The notes beneath the pieces are model-generated. The model saw nothing but the letters and a program-made list of their open reading frames with translations, searched no databases and was not told the origin of the DNA. This document shows, in pieces, positions 27,994 to 38,167 of a stretch of 64,000 bases of DNA. The stretch lies in contig NZ_JASCQP010000035.1 of NCBI RefSeq assembly GCF_030010555.1, positions 62,001 to 126,000 of the forward strand, read 5' to 3'. The translations under genes were made by a program, and so were the position numbers. Numbering within the stretch: position 1 is the stretch's first letter; the number at the start of each line of letters is the position of its first letter. The DNA is from Halomonas rhizosphaerae (GTDB taxonomy: Bacteria > Pseudomonadota > Gammaproteobacteria > Pseudomonadales > Halomonadaceae).

Positions 27994-28049
27994 GCTTGGC
28001 AGCTTGGCAGCTTGGCAGCTTGGCAGCTTGGCAGCTTGGCGCTTAGCGC
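27994..28049 (+). repeat. GCTTGGCA 8-bp tandem repeat
   Basis: Five perfect GCTTGGCA units (27994-28033) are followed by GCTTGGCG and GCTTAGCG. This is an inverted counterpart of the GCCAAGC array at 27861. No spacers, so it is not a CRISPR. Its 8-base period outside coding sequence makes it prone to slippage. Confidence 0.92.
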
Positions 28050-28100
28050 TGCGACAATTTAACCCTTGTCCCGGAACTGCCCTTGCGACCATAGGGCAGG

Positions 28101-28129
28101 TGGTCATCCTTTACGCTTCTCTTTATAAT
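28101..28129 (+). promoter_or_regulatory. Predicted sigma70 promoter of the nqr operon
   Basis: TGGTCA (28101-28106), 17 bases, then a perfect TATAAT (28124-28129). The -35 box matches at four of six positions. The leader to the nqrA start is about 120 bases and contains no regulatory fold I recognise. Confidence 0.65.
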
Positions 28130-28255
28130 ACGGTGGATTTTTCGGGGTGGTTCGAGCGAGCCTCGGGCCTGACTGGTAACGTACTGAAAACAGAAGAATT
28201 CGAATCCATTCGAACCCCTTTCTTCATCTATCCGATCCATCAACTGGGCGAGACT

Positions 28256-29605
28256 ATGATCGAAGTCAAGAAAGGCCTGGATCTCCCCATCGCGGGGACG
28301 CCGGAGGCGCGAATCGAGGACGCGCGGCCGGTGCACCATGTGGCTGTCCTGGGTACCGACTATGTCGGCATGAAGCCGACCATGGAGGTCAGTGAGGGGG
28401 ACAGGGTCAAGCTGGGCCAGCTGCTCTTCACCGACAAGAAGATCGACGGGGTGCGGTTCACGGCGCCGGCGGCCGGCGAGGTCATCGCCATCAACCGCGG
28501 CGAGAAGCGCAAGCTGCTCTCGGTGGTCATCAAGGTCGACGAGACCGAAGAGGCGGTAGAGTTCAAGGCGCACGGTCGCGACAAGCTCGAGAGCCTCGAG
28601 CGCCAGGCCGTCGTCGACCAGCTGGTCGAGTCGGGCCTGTGGACCGCACTGCGCACCCGTCCCTATTCGCGCACACCGGCCGTCGACAGTGCGCCGACCG
28701 ATATCTTCGTCACGGCCATCGATACCCACCCGCTGGCCGCGGATCCTGCCGGTATCATCAACGAGCAGACCGAGGCCTTCGAGGACGGGCTCAAGGTGCT
28801 GGCCCACCTCACCGAGGGCAAGGTCTACCTCTGCACGGCGCCTGAGGCTCGCATCCCGGGAACCGACGTCAAGGGCGTGCAGCACGAGACCTTCGCTGGC
28901 CCACACCCCGCCGGCCTGGTCGGTACCCATATCCACCATCTCTCGCCCGTGGCCCTGCACAAGCGTGTCTGGCATATCGGCTACCAGGACGTCATCGCCT
29001 TCGGGAAGCTGTTCGCCGAAGGCAAGCTGGACGTCCAGCGCGTGATCGCCGTGGGCGGCCCGCGTGCCGAGAATCCGCGCCTGCTGCGTACCCGCGTCGG
29101 GGCCAGCAGCGATGAACTGCTGGCCGGCGAAGTTGTCGACCCGGAGGGCACGCGCGTCATCTCCGGCTCGGTTTTCGCCGGTGCCACCTGCGAGGGCAGC
29201 CTGCGCTACCTGGGTCGCTTTCATAACCAGGTCAGCCTCCTCGAGGAGGGCAACAAGCGCGTCTTCATGGGCTGGATGTCGCCCGGCAAGAACCGCCACT
29301 CCGTGATGGGCATCTACCTGTCCAAGATCACCGGCCTGCACGACTATGCGCCGACCACCTCGACCAACGGCTCCGAGCGGGCCATGGTGCCGGTGGGAGC
29401 CTACGAGCAGGTGATGCCGCTGGATATCCTGCCCACTCAGCTGCTGCGCTCGCTGATCGTCGGCGACATCGAGACGGCGATGCAGCTCGGCTGCCTGGAG
29501 CTGGATGAAGAGGACCTGGCGCTGTGCACCTATGTGTGCCCCGGCAAGTACGAGTACGGTCCCATCCTGCGCGACAATCTCACCATGATCGAGAAAGAGG
29601 CCTGA
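28256..29605 (+). CDS. nqrA: Na+-translocating NADH:quinone reductase subunit A
   Basis: A 449-residue soluble peripheral subunit of Na+-NQR, the NADH-driven sodium pump that reduces ubiquinone. The start [16 protein letters not shown] and the region [23 protein letters not shown] are typical of NqrA. There are no membrane helices. ATG 28256 is used although the frame is open further upstream, because it matches the family N-terminus and follows GGCGAG. It is the first gene of nqrABCDEF; the stop overlaps the first ATG of the nqrB start region. Confidence 0.96.
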   Translation: MIEVKKGLDLPIAGTPEARIEDARPVHHVAVLGTDYVGMKPTMEVSEGDRVKLGQLLFTDKKIDGVRFTAPAAGEVIAINRGEKRKLLSVVIKVDETEEAVEFKAHGRDKLESLERQAVVDQLVESGLWTALRTRPYSRTPAVDSAPTDIFVTAIDTHPLAADPAGIINEQTEAFEDGLKVLAHLTEGKVYLCTAPEARIPGTDVKGVQHETFAGPHPAGLVGTHIHHLSPVALHKRVWHIGYQDVIAFGKLFAEGKLDVQRVIAVGGPRAENPRLLRTRVGASSDELLAGEVVDPEGTRVISGSVFAGATCEGSLRYLGRFHNQVSLLEEGNKRVFMGWMSPGKNRHSVMGIYLSKITGLHDYAPTTSTNGSERAMVPVGAYEQVMPLDILPTQLLRSLIVGDIETAMQLGCLELDEEDLALCTYVCPGKYEYGPILRDNLTMIEKEA

Positions 29606-29607
29606 TG

Positions 29608-30831
29608 ATGGGTATCCGACAGACACTCGATAATCTCGAGCCCCACTTCCACAAGGGGGGCAAGTACGAGAAGTTCTATCCCCTCTACGAGGCGGTGGAC
29701 ACCATTTTCTATGCCCCGCCCGACGTGGCCAAGACCACGGCTCACGTGCGTGACGGCGTCGACCTCAAGCGCATCATGATCACCGTCTGGTTGTGTACCT
29801 TCCCGGCGATGTTCTTCGGCATGTGGAACGCCGGCTGGCAGGCCAACCTGGCCATCTCCGAGGGCTTCAGCTCCATGGGCAGCTGGCGCGAGGCGATCAT
29901 GATGACCCTCGCCGGCGGCCATGATCCGGGCAGCCTGTGGGCCAACTTCGTGCTCGGCGCCACCTACTTCCTGCCGATCTACCTGGTGACCTTCGTGGTG
30001 GGCGGCTTCTGGGAGGTGCTGTTCGCCATCAAGCGTGGCCACGAGGTCAACGAGGGCTTCTTCGTCACCTCCGTGCTCTATGCCCTGATCCTGCCCGCCA
30101 CCATCCCGCTGTGGCAGGTGGCGCTGGGCATCACCTTCGGCGTGGTGATCGGCAAGGAGATCTTCGGCGGTACCGGCAAGAACTTCCTCAACCCGGCGCT
30201 GACCGGCCGTGCCTTCCTCTACTTCGCCTATCCGGCACAGATCTCCGGCGACGCGATCTGGGTGGCGGCCGACGGTTACACCGGGGCGACCGCGCTCTCC
30301 ATCGCCTTTCAGGACGGCATGGCAGCCCTCTCCAGCCAGTTCAGCTGGTGGGACGCCTTCCTCGGCTTCGTTCCCGGCTCGGTGGGCGAGACCTCGACCC
30401 TGGCGATACTGATCGGGGCGGTAGTGCTGCTGTGGACCAAGATCGCCTCCTGGCGGATAGTGCTCGGCGTCTTCCTGGGCATGGTAGCGACCAGCGCGCT
30501 CTTCAACCTGATCGGCTCCGACAGCAACCCGATGTTCGCCATGCCCTGGTACTGGCACCTGGTGGTGGGCGGTTTCGCCTTCGGCATGGTGTTCATGGCG
30601 ACCGACCCCGTATCCGCCTCCATGACCAACCAGGGCCGCCTGATCTTCGGCGCGCTCATCGGCGTCATGACGGTGCTGATCCGTGTCGTCAACCCGGCGT
30701 TCCCTGAAGGCATCATGCTGGCGATCCTGTTCGCCAACCTGTTCGCCCCGCTGATCGACAACTTCTTTGTACAGGCCAACATCAAGCGCCGCATGCAGCG
30801 CACCGGTGTGCCGGCCGAGGAGACTGCCTGA
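29608..30831 (+). CDS. nqrB: Na+-NQR subunit B
   Basis: A 407-residue membrane subunit with about ten helices. It carries a covalent FMN; the flavinylation motif is visible as DGYTGATAL (Thr in GAT). Other family stretches are [14 protein letters not shown] and [22 protein letters not shown]. Two ATGs stand in tandem (29605, 29608); the second matches the known N-terminus MGI/MGL and has GAGG seven bases upstream. The stop overlaps the nqrC start (TGATG). It is part of the sodium channel and the quinone site of the complex. Confidence 0.96.
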   Translation: MGIRQTLDNLEPHFHKGGKYEKFYPLYEAVDTIFYAPPDVAKTTAHVRDGVDLKRIMITVWLCTFPAMFFGMWNAGWQANLAISEGFSSMGSWREAIMMTLAGGHDPGSLWANFVLGATYFLPIYLVTFVVGGFWEVLFAIKRGHEVNEGFFVTSVLYALILPATIPLWQVALGITFGVVIGKEIFGGTGKNFLNPALTGRAFLYFAYPAQISGDAIWVAADGYTGATALSIAFQDGMAALSSQFSWWDAFLGFVPGSVGETSTLAILIGAVVLLWTKIASWRIVLGVFLGMVATSALFNLIGSDSNPMFAMPWYWHLVVGGFAFGMVFMATDPVSASMTNQGRLIFGALIGVMTVLIRVVNPAFPEGIMLAILFANLFAPLIDNFFVQANIKRRMQRTGVPAEETA

Positions 30832-31649
30832 TGGCACAGAGCAATAACTCCATCAAGAAGATCCTGACGGTGGCGTTCGCACTTTGTATCGTGTGTTCGA
30901 TCATCGTCTCCACCGCAGCGGTGGCCCTGCGTTCGAAGCAAGAGTTCAACCAGGAGCTGGACCGCAAGACCAACATTCTCGAGGTGGCCCAGCTCTACGA
31001 ATCCGGCATGGACGTGAACGAGACCTTCGAATCGGTCATCACGCCCCGGGTGGTGGATCTGCGTAGCGGCGAGTACACCGACGAGTTCGATCCCTCGACC
31101 TATGAAGGGTTCCAGGCCCGTCGTGACCCGGCAGCGTCCCGTACCCTCTCGGGGGAGAAGGACATCGCCGGGCTGACCCGTCAGGAGAACTACAGCACCG
31201 TCTACCTGGTCGGCGATGCGGAAGATCCCGAGCAGATCATCCTGCCGATCCGTGGCCAGGGCCTGTGGGGGCTGATGCGCGGCTTCCTCTCCGTGGAAGG
31301 GGACGGCAACACCATCGTCGGCATCACCTACTACGAGCACGCCGAGACGCCCGGACTGGGTGGCGAGGTCAACAACCCGCGCTGGCAGGCCCAGTGGGAA
31401 GGCAAGGAGATCTTCGACGAGGAAGGGGAACTCGTGCCCGCGATCAGCCTGGTCAAGGGCGGTGCCAGTGGCGAGAACGAGGTCGATGCCCTCTCCGGTG
31501 CCACCCTGACCAGCAAGGGCGTGACCAACATGCTGCAGTTCTGGCTCAGCCCCGAGGGTTTCGGTGAATACCTGGCGCGGTTCCGCGAGGGGATCGACCA
31601 GACCGAGGCCGAGGGCGCCGACGTCGAACTCGAAAGTGAAGGAGCCTGA
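30831..31649 (+). CDS. nqrC: Na+-NQR subunit C
   Basis: A 272-residue subunit with one N-terminal membrane helix ([26 protein letters not shown]) and a periplasmic FMN domain. The flavinylation site is [13 protein letters not shown], where the Thr of SGAT carries FMN through a phosphoester bond made by ApbE. The start overlaps the nqrB stop (TGATG). The acidic C-terminus ([14 protein letters not shown]) fits a halophile. No apbE gene is present in this cluster. Confidence 0.96.
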   Translation: MAQSNNSIKKILTVAFALCIVCSIIVSTAAVALRSKQEFNQELDRKTNILEVAQLYESGMDVNETFESVITPRVVDLRSGEYTDEFDPSTYEGFQARRDPAASRTLSGEKDIAGLTRQENYSTVYLVGDAEDPEQIILPIRGQGLWGLMRGFLSVEGDGNTIVGITYYEHAETPGLGGEVNNPRWQAQWEGKEIFDEEGELVPAISLVKGGASGENEVDALSGATLTSKGVTNMLQFWLSPEGFGEYLARFREGIDQTEAEGADVELESEGA

Positions 31650-31651
31650 TC

Positions 31652-32320
31652 ATGTCTGCTGCCAATGCAAAAAGCGTCCTGACGACGCCGATCTTCAAGA
31701 ACAACCCCATTGCCCTGCAGATACTGGGTATCTGCTCGGCCCTGGCGGTGACCACCAGCATGAGCGTCTCGCTGGTGATGACGCTGGCGGTGATCTTCGT
31801 GACGGCCTTCTCGAACCTGTTCGTGTCGCTGATCCGCCACCACATCCCGTCCTCCATCCGCATCATCGTGCAGATGACCATCATCGCCTCCCTGGTCATT
31901 GTGGTAGACCAGATCCTCAAGGCCTACGCCTACGAGATGTCCAAGCAGCTCTCGGTGTTCGTCGGCCTGATCATCACCAACTGCATCGTGATGGGGCGTG
32001 CCGAAGGCTTCGCCATGACCAACACGCCGGGAATGTCCTTCCTGGACGGCATCGGCAATGGCATCGGCTACGGCTTCATCCTGATGACCGTGGGCTTCTT
32101 CCGCGAGTTGCTCGGTGCCGGCAGCGTGTTCGGCTTCACCGTGCTGCAGCCCGTGCAGGACGGCGGCTGGTACGTACCCAACGGCCTGCTGCTGCTGCCG
32201 CCGTCGGCGTTCTTCATCATCGGCCTGATCATCTGGGTACTGCGTAGCGTCAACCCGGAACAGGTCGAGGAGAACGAGTTCAAGATGAAGCCCAACACCG
32301 AGCCGAAGGAGGCCGTGTAA
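31652..32320 (+). CDS. nqrD: Na+-NQR subunit D
   Basis: A 222-residue membrane subunit with six helices, homologous to NqrE in inverted topology. Conserved Cys28 ([10 protein letters not shown]) and the cysteine of [14 protein letters not shown], with the matching pair in NqrE, hold the intramembrane [2Fe-2S] cluster. It starts two bases after the nqrC stop with GAAGGAG upstream, and nqrE begins one base after its stop. Confidence 0.96.
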   Translation: MSAANAKSVLTTPIFKNNPIALQILGICSALAVTTSMSVSLVMTLAVIFVTAFSNLFVSLIRHHIPSSIRIIVQMTIIASLVIVVDQILKAYAYEMSKQLSVFVGLIITNCIVMGRAEGFAMTNTPGMSFLDGIGNGIGYGFILMTVGFFRELLGAGSVFGFTVLQPVQDGGWYVPNGLLLLPPSAFFIIGLIIWVLRSVNPEQVEENEFKMKPNTEPKEAV

Positions 32321-32321
32321 C

Positions 32322-32939
<618 letters not shown>

Positions 32940-32954
32940 GGCAGGTCGTGCTCT

Positions 32955-32979
32955 CCCGGCGGCCGTGTGTGCCGCCGGG
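32955..32979 (+). other. Intra-operon hairpin between nqrE and nqrF
   Basis: CCCGGCGGC (32955-32963) pairs perfectly with GCCGCCGGG (32971-32979) around a 7-base loop. No T tract follows, so it is more likely an RNA processing or stability stem than a full terminator. It could lower nqrF relative to nqrA-E, or protect the upstream message. Confidence 0.6.
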
Positions 32980-33011
32980 GTTCAGGCAACGTCAAGCAAT
33001 AGGAAACCGAC

Positions 33012-34244
33012 ATGGTTGATACAACAGTCATCTTGCTCGGTGTGGTCATGTTCACCGTGGTCGTCATCGGCCTGGTTCTGGTGATCCTGGCTGCCCGCAG
33101 CAAGCTCGTCAGCACCGGGGATGTGACCATCGAGGTCAACGGTGACCCCGAACACACCCTGACCACCCAGGCCGGTGGCAAGCTGCTCAACACCCTGGCA
33201 GCCAACGGCATCTTCCTCTCCTCCGCCTGTGGCGGCGGTGGCTCCTGCGCCCAGTGCAAGTGCCGCGTGGAGGAGGGCGGCGGTGCCATCCTGCCCACCG
33301 AGGAGTCCCACTTCACCCTGCGCGAGAAGAAGGAAGGCTGGCGCCTCTCCTGCCAGGTGCCGGTGAAGCAGGATATGAAGATCGAGGTCCCCGAGGAGGT
33401 CTTCGGCGTCAAGCAGTGGGAATGCGAGGTCATCGATAACCCCAACGTCGCCACCTTCATCAAGGAGCTCAACCTGAAGCTGCCCGAGGGAGAGGAAGTG
33501 GCCTTCCGTGCCGGCGGCTACGTGCAGCTGGTGGCTCCGCCCTATGACATCTCCTTCAAGGACTTCGACATCGAGGAGGAGTATCGGGGCGACTGGGAGA
33601 AGTTCGGGCTGTTCGACATCTCCCACAAGAACAACGAGGAAGTCATCCGCGCCTACTCCATGGCGAACTATCCGGAAGAGAAGGGCATCCTCAAGTTCAA
33701 CATCCGTATCGCCACGCCGCCGCCGAACACCGACCATCCGCCGGGGCTGATGTCCACCTACGTCTTCAGCCTGAAGCCGGGTGACAAGGTCACCGTGATG
33801 GGGCCCTTCGGCGAGTTCTTCGCCAAAGACACCGATGCCGAGATGATCTTCGTCGGCGGCGGTGCTGGCATGGCGCCGATGCGCAGCCACATCTTCGACC
33901 AGCTCAAGCGACTCAAGACCGATCGCAAGATCTCGTTCTGGTACGGCGCGCGCTCCTGGCGCGAGACCTTCTACAACGAGGAGTACGACCAGCTGGCCGA
34001 GGAGTTCCCCAACTTCGAGTGGCACCTGGCGCTCTCCGACCCGCAGCCCGAGGACAACTGGGAGGGGCCGACCGGCTTCATCCATAACGTTCTCTACGAG
34101 AACTACCTCAAGGACCACCCGGCGCCCGAGGACTGCGAGTACTACATGTGCGGGCCGCCCATGATGAACGCGTCCGTGATCAAGCTGTTGATCGATCTGG
34201 GCGTGGAACCCGAGAACATCCTGTTGGACGACTTCGGCGGCTGA
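33012..34244 (+). CDS. nqrF: Na+-NQR subunit F, NADH-oxidising
   Basis: A 410-residue subunit: one N-terminal membrane helix, a ferredoxin domain with the [2Fe-2S] pattern [12 protein letters not shown] plus LSCQVP, then a ferredoxin-NADP reductase-type FAD/NADH module. The FAD motif RAYSMANYP and the NADH-binding [17 protein letters not shown] are clear, and the C-terminus [13 protein letters not shown] is typical. It takes two electrons from NADH and passes them to the 2Fe-2S centre. AGGAAACC stands before the ATG. Confidence 0.97.
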   Translation: MVDTTVILLGVVMFTVVVIGLVLVILAARSKLVSTGDVTIEVNGDPEHTLTTQAGGKLLNTLAANGIFLSSACGGGGSCAQCKCRVEEGGGAILPTEESHFTLREKKEGWRLSCQVPVKQDMKIEVPEEVFGVKQWECEVIDNPNVATFIKELNLKLPEGEEVAFRAGGYVQLVAPPYDISFKDFDIEEEYRGDWEKFGLFDISHKNNEEVIRAYSMANYPEEKGILKFNIRIATPPPNTDHPPGLMSTYVFSLKPGDKVTVMGPFGEFFAKDTDAEMIFVGGGAGMAPMRSHIFDQLKRLKTDRKISFWYGARSWRETFYNEEYDQLAEEFPNFEWHLALSDPQPEDNWEGPTGFIHNVLYENYLKDHPAPEDCEYYMCGPPMMNASVIKLLIDLGVEPENILLDDFGG

Positions 34245-34268
34245 TCTCGATCGCCGCAAGGCGACCCC

Positions 34269-34292
34269 GGGGCCGGCCGAGAGGCCGGTCCC
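34269..34292 (+). terminator. Possible terminator after nqrF
   Basis: GGGGCCGGCC (34269-34278) pairs with GGCCGGTCCC (34283-34292), one G-U pair, around a GAGA tetraloop. Only TTCGATT follows, so termination may be partial. The rest of the 200-base gap to nqrM, where apbE sits in related genomes, contains no gene. Confidence 0.5.
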
Positions 34293-34444
34293 TTCGATTC
34301 TGCAGCCCGACATGCCGATCGTTTAGCGTAACGCCTGCTGTCGGCATCTCAGGCACCAGAGCCTCCCGCACTGTGGACCTCTAGCGCTACCGTGTTGTCA
34401 TACAGGCAGGATGGCCGACCTTTTCCGTTACCTAGGAGCGTGCA

Positions 34445-34699
34445 ATGACCCTTTACCTGGTGGTATTCGCCTTCATGCTGCTGATCGTGGCCGCCATGGC
34501 CGTCGGCGTGATCATGGGTCGCAAGCCCATCGCCGGGACCTGTGGCGGTCTCAACCGCCTGGGCCTCAAGGAGGGCTGCGATGTCTGCGGCGGCAAGGAC
34601 GAGGTCTGCGAGGAGGAGAACCGCAAGAAGACCAGCGAGCGTCGCCGCAGCGACGAGAGCCGCGGTGCCGACCTGGGGTACGACGCCACCCGCCGCTGA
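34445..34699 (+). CDS. nqrM: Na+-NQR maturation protein NqrM
   Basis: An 84-residue protein with one N-terminal helix (LYLVVFAFMLLIVAAMAVGVIMG) and a conserved cysteine set (GTCGGLNRLG, CDVCGGKDEVC). NqrM (DUF539 family) is needed for assembly of active Na+-NQR, probably in delivering iron to the NqrD/E site. The tail is Arg/Asp-rich. It sits in its usual place downstream of nqrF but without apbE between. Confidence 0.92.
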   Translation: MTLYLVVFAFMLLIVAAMAVGVIMGRKPIAGTCGGLNRLGLKEGCDVCGGKDEVCEEENRKKTSERRRSDESRGADLGYDATRR

Positions 34700-34719
34700 A
34701 GGCCGAGAAACGAACGACG

Positions 34720-34753
34720 AGGATCAAGGGCTGGCGGCTCTTGATCCTTTTTT
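34720..34753 (+). terminator. Rho-independent terminator after nqrM
   Basis: AGGATCAAG (34720-34728) pairs with CTTGATCCT (34740-34748) around an 11-base loop and is followed by TTTTTT. A classic terminator closing the nqr transcript before sthA. Confidence 0.9.
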
Positions 34754-34798
34754 ACGTACCGCTGACGGAAACCCGGGCAGAAGGAGCCGCGAGAGACG

Positions 34799-36190
34799 AT
34801 GGCAGTGCACAATTATGACGTGGTGGTGATCGGCACCGGACCGGCGGGGGAGAGCGCGGCGATCAATGCCGCCAAGCACGGCAAGCGGGTCGCGGTCGTC
34901 GAGAAACAGGCGCAGGTCGGCGGCAACTGCACCCACTGGGGCACCATCCCATCGAAGGCGCTGCGTCACCAGGTCAAGCAGATCCTCTCGTTCAACACCA
35001 ACCCGATGTTCCGCGACATCGGCGAGCCGCGCTGGTTCTCCTTCTCCCGGGTGATGGCGCGCTCCCGCGTTACCATCGACCAGCAGGTGGCGATGCGCAC
35101 CAACTTCTATGCCCGCAACCGCATCGACCTGTATCGCGGCGTGGCGCGCTTCAAGGACGATCATAGACTGCTGGTGCGTGACGACCACGAGGGCATGGAG
35201 GAACTGGTCGCCGACAAGCTCATCATCGCCACCGGCTCGCGTCCCTATCGACCGGCCGACATCGACTTCCGCCATCCGCGCATCTACTGCTCCGACACCA
35301 TCCTCAGCCTCAACCATACGCCGCGGACCTTGATCATCTTCGGGGCTGGGGTCATCGGCTGCGAATATGCCTCGATCTTCTCGGGGCTCGGCGTCAAGGT
35401 CGACCTGATCAACAACCGCGGCAGCCTGCTCTCCTTCCTCGACGACGAGATCAGTGATGCGCTCTCCTACCACCTGCGCAAGCATGGCGTGCTGATCCGC
35501 CACAACGAGGAGTATGCGCGGGTGGAGGGGGACGATACTGGGGTCACCGTGCATCTCAAGTCCGGCAAGCGGCTGCGGGCCGACGCCTTCCTATGGGCCA
35601 ACGGCCGCACCGGCAATACCGACCAGCTGGGGCTGGAGAACATCGGCCTGGAGGCCAACGGCCGCGGCCAGCTGAAGGTCGACGATCACTACCGGACCGA
35701 GGTGCCGAACGTCTACGCGGTGGGTGACGTGATCGGCTGGCCGAGCCTGGCCAGCGCCGCCTACGACCAGGGCAAGAACGCCAGCGACGACATGCTCGAG
35801 GAGGACTTCCGCTTCGTCGATGATGTGCCCACGGGGATCTACACCATCCCCGAGATCAGCTCGGTGGGCAAGACCGAGCGTGAGCTCACCGAGGCCAGGG
35901 TGCCCTACGAGGTGGCTCAGGCCTTCTTCAAGGACACCGCCCGGGCCCAGATCACCGGCGACACCGTGGGCATGCTCAAGATCCTCTTCCACCAGGACAG
36001 CCTCGAGATCCTCGGCATCCACTGCTTCGGTGACCAGGCCTCCGAGATCGTCCATATCGGCCAGGCGGTCATGCAGCAGCAGGGTGAGGCCAACACCCTC
36101 AAGTACTTCATCAATACCACCTTCAACTATCCCACCATGGCCGAGGCCTACCGGGTGGCGGCCCAGAATGGGATGAATAGGGTGTTCTAG
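34799..36190 (+). CDS. sthA: Soluble pyridine nucleotide transhydrogenase
   Basis: A 463-residue FAD flavoprotein that moves hydride between NADPH and NAD+ in the cytoplasm. The FAD motif is [14 protein letters not shown], the second Rossmann motif [15 protein letters not shown], and [18 protein letters not shown] binds FAD near the end. The region [17 protein letters not shown] keeps only one cysteine, as in SthA and unlike the disulfide oxidoreductases. AAGGAG is twelve bases before the ATG. The stop shares CTAG with the stop of the convergent YeaO-like gene. Its place after nqr suggests linked redox balancing. Confidence 0.95.
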   Translation: MAVHNYDVVVIGTGPAGESAAINAAKHGKRVAVVEKQAQVGGNCTHWGTIPSKALRHQVKQILSFNTNPMFRDIGEPRWFSFSRVMARSRVTIDQQVAMRTNFYARNRIDLYRGVARFKDDHRLLVRDDHEGMEELVADKLIIATGSRPYRPADIDFRHPRIYCSDTILSLNHTPRTLIIFGAGVIGCEYASIFSGLGVKVDLINNRGSLLSFLDDEISDALSYHLRKHGVLIRHNEEYARVEGDDTGVTVHLKSGKRLRADAFLWANGRTGNTDQLGLENIGLEANGRGQLKVDDHYRTEVPNVYAVGDVIGWPSLASAAYDQGKNASDDMLEEDFRFVDDVPTGIYTIPEISSVGKTERELTEARVPYEVAQAFFKDTARAQITGDTVGMLKILFHQDSLEILGIHCFGDQASEIVHIGQAVMQQQGEANTLKYFINTTFNYPTMAEAYRVAAQNGMNRVF

Positions 36191-36627
36191 GTTCCAGATG
36201 CTCCCCCGGCAGGGTGCTGATCCGCGAAGCAGGGTGGAGAAGCCAGCTCGCGATCCGCCTCGTCTTCTTCATATAGCGCTCTCTGGATCGCCTCACCGAG
36301 GATCGGAAGATGTGACCCTTCCAGGTCACGGGCCGCCGATAGCAGCGTCAGCCGGCCCTGCCGGGCGTGTCGCATCAGCGGGATCAGGTTCTCGGGCGCA
36401 TCCCGCAGTTCTCCTCGGTAGCGAGTACAGAACACCTCCTCGCTGATCTCGCCAAGGTGGTATTGACGGCGCAGCGCAGGTGAGGGGGACGCGTCCCGGT
36501 ACCAGTCGGTAAGAGCAAGGCTCTCGCGGCGCTTGCCGCGTGGCCAGAGGCGATCGACCAGCACTCTGGCACCATCCTCGGCATGCACCGGCTGGTAAAT
36601 TCTCTTGAACACGATCTGATAGGCCAT
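36187..36627 (-). CDS. DUF488 family protein, YeaO-like
   Basis: A 146-residue protein with the family features [26 protein letters not shown] near the start and LTLLSAARD later, as in E. coli YeaO (115 residues). The C-terminal ~30 residues are an extra acidic tail. Function is unknown. It starts two bases after the stop of the peptidase gene, with GGGAGG inside that gene as ribosome site, so it is probably co-translated. It overlaps the convergent sthA by the shared CTAG stop codons. Confidence 0.85.
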   Translation of the reverse strand: MAYQIVFKRIYQPVHAEDGARVLVDRLWPRGKRRESLALTDWYRDASPSPALRRQYHLGEISEEVFCTRYRGELRDAPENLIPLMRHARQGRLTLLSAARDLEGSHLPILGEAIQRALYEEDEADRELASPPCFADQHPAGGASGT

Positions 36628-36629
36628 CG

Positions 36630-37598
36630 TTAGCCTCCCGCCTTCAGGTCATGAAGCACTTGCCGGGCCTGCTCCTGCCAGGCACCGGGGAGGGCGACCG
36701 CTCGCTGCAGGGCCTTGCGGGCCTCATCTGGCTCCCCCAGCTCGCGATGCAGCAGCCCCAGATTGAGCCAGGCCACGGCGAGGTCAGGCTCCTGCGCCAC
36801 GGCCTGCTCGAAGGCGTCGATGGCCCCTTGGCTGTCGCCGGTGGCGTGGCGGGTATTGCCCAGCGCGAAATGACCCATGGCCGTTTCCGGATACCGTTCC
36901 GTGAAGGCTTCCCAGGCGGGCAGGGCGGCCTTCGCCCCCTGGACGCGCTCGAAGTCGGCGATGGCGTCCAGGGCGGCCTTACCGTCGCCCGTGGCGGGCA
37001 TCTCGCCCGGGGGCAGGGCGACGAATGCCCAGCGGTCGCTGCGGGCCCAGGTGGCATCGAACCGCTTGACGGATTCGACGCGTTCCGGCTCCATGCCGCT
37101 GTGCAGGATCATCGTCTCCTCGTCCAGGTCGAAGCCGATGGCAACGGCGTAGTGCCAGACTGGCCAGGCGGGCAGGGACAGGTTCTGCATCACCACCACC
37201 GGATGGCCGGCGTCGATCTCGGTGAGCAGGGCATCGAGGTTGCCGTCGATGCTGAAGGGAATTCGGCCGTGGCGACGCACCGTGCCCAGCATCTCGGGTT
37301 GCACGCTGCCTTCTCGCCCGGGCAGGAAAACCTGGGAAATTAGGGTGTCGACGTCGACATCGACACCGCCGTCGTTGAGCACCATGGCCAGCGAGGCGGG
37401 GCCGCACTGGTAGTCGCGCTGCCCATGGAAGGGGGTGTCCTCGAGCAGCGCCCGGCGGGGTAGCTCGCGTTCGGTGGTGTCGGCGAGCTGCGGGGTAGAG
37501 GCGCAGCCCGCCAGTGTCAGGAGCAGCAGCACCAACGCAAGAACGCCCGCGACGCGGGCGTTCCTGATATGCGGCTGCCTATCACGGCAGTGCATCAT
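36630..37598 (-). CDS. PA2778-type C39-like cysteine peptidase lipoprotein with TPR domain
   Basis: A 322-residue exported lipoprotein (lipobox LAGC near residue 32). The peptidase half has Cys in RDYQCGPASLAMVLNDGG and His in VWHYAVAIGFD, matching C39-like papain-fold peptidases. From about residue 220 there are TPR-like repeats (AMGHFALGNTRHATGDSQGAIDAFEQA, AVAWLNLGLLHRELGEPDEARKALQRA). The pair with the next gene mirrors Pseudomonas aeruginosa PA2778/PA2779. The substrate is unknown; the neighbouring small membrane protein is the obvious candidate (inference). Confidence 0.85.
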   Translation of the reverse strand: MMHCRDRQPHIRNARVAGVLALVLLLLTLAGCASTPQLADTTERELPRRALLEDTPFHGQRDYQCGPASLAMVLNDGGVDVDVDTLISQVFLPGREGSVQPEMLGTVRRHGRIPFSIDGNLDALLTEIDAGHPVVVMQNLSLPAWPVWHYAVAIGFDLDEETMILHSGMEPERVESVKRFDATWARSDRWAFVALPPGEMPATGDGKAALDAIADFERVQGAKAALPAWEAFTERYPETAMGHFALGNTRHATGDSQGAIDAFEQAVAQEPDLAVAWLNLGLLHRELGEPDEARKALQRAVALPGAWQEQARQVLHDLKAGG

Positions 37599-37609
37599 GG
37601 GGATCGTGC

Positions 37610-38008
37610 TCAGCGGGTGAAGGGAAAGACATTGGTCAGGCCAAGGATGTCGGTGACCAGCAGGATCACGAAGACGGCGAACAGGGCGCCGACCACGCTG
37701 GCACCGGCCGGCAGCTGCTCGAGCTGATCGGCCATCTGGGCGGCTTCCGCATCGGAGAGGGCGGCCACACGGGCTTCCACTTCGGCGGGGTCGACACCCT
37801 GGGCGACCAGCTGCTCCTGGACGTCGTCACGGGCGAGGATCTCGTGGATCCGCTCCCGGTCCCCCTGGGTGCGTTCGACGTTCAGCGCGTCCTGAGTCGT
37901 GACCAGGCCACTGCCAGGACTGGCCGGCGCGGCGGCCACCGGCAGGCTGCCCAGCACCAGGGCGGCAATCAGCAGCGGGCTGAGGTAACGGCAGATCTTC
38001 TTCATCAT
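37610..38008 (-). CDS. PA2779-type small exported membrane protein
   Basis: A 132-residue protein with a signal peptide (about residues 1-28, ending VAAAPA), a charged helical middle (DRERIHEILARDDVQEQLVAQGVDPAEVEARVAAL as separate helices) and a C-terminal hydrophobic helix (VVGALFAVFVILLVTDILGL) ending in VFPFTR. The tripartite layout of helix plus short basic end resembles a sorting signal. AAGGA lies nine bases before the ATG at 38008. It is first in an operon with the peptidase and the YeaO-like gene. Function unknown. Confidence 0.85.
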   Translation of the reverse strand: MMKKICRYLSPLLIAALVLGSLPVAAAPASPGSGLVTTQDALNVERTQGDRERIHEILARDDVQEQLVAQGVDPAEVEARVAALSDAEAAQMADQLEQLPAGASVVGALFAVFVILLVTDILGLTNVFPFTR

Positions 38009-38131
38009 GTCGGTGTTCCTTTTTCTTGGGTTGGGCTTCCGGCTCCAAGCTTCGGCGTACCTGCTTCCCTGCAGGCCGACGAAACCACGATGCCCTTCCA
38101 GTATAGGACGGAATGATGTGAGATTTCATGC

Positions 38132-38160
38132 CCTTGTGGGAGTTGAGTCGTTTTCGCGAT
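38132..38160 (+). repeat. REP-like sequence, short copy
   Basis: CCTTGTGGGAGTTGAGTCG followed by TTTTCGCGAT. The first 12 and last 8 bases agree with the copy at 54566-54609; the middle is shorter. It lies between the PA2779-type gene and the end of holA. Confidence 0.55.
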
Positions 38161-38167
38161 AGAGGCA

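Noticed and set aside
27994..28049. Possible CRISPR array
   Set aside because: The units are 8-base perfect tandem repeats with no spacers and no cas genes.
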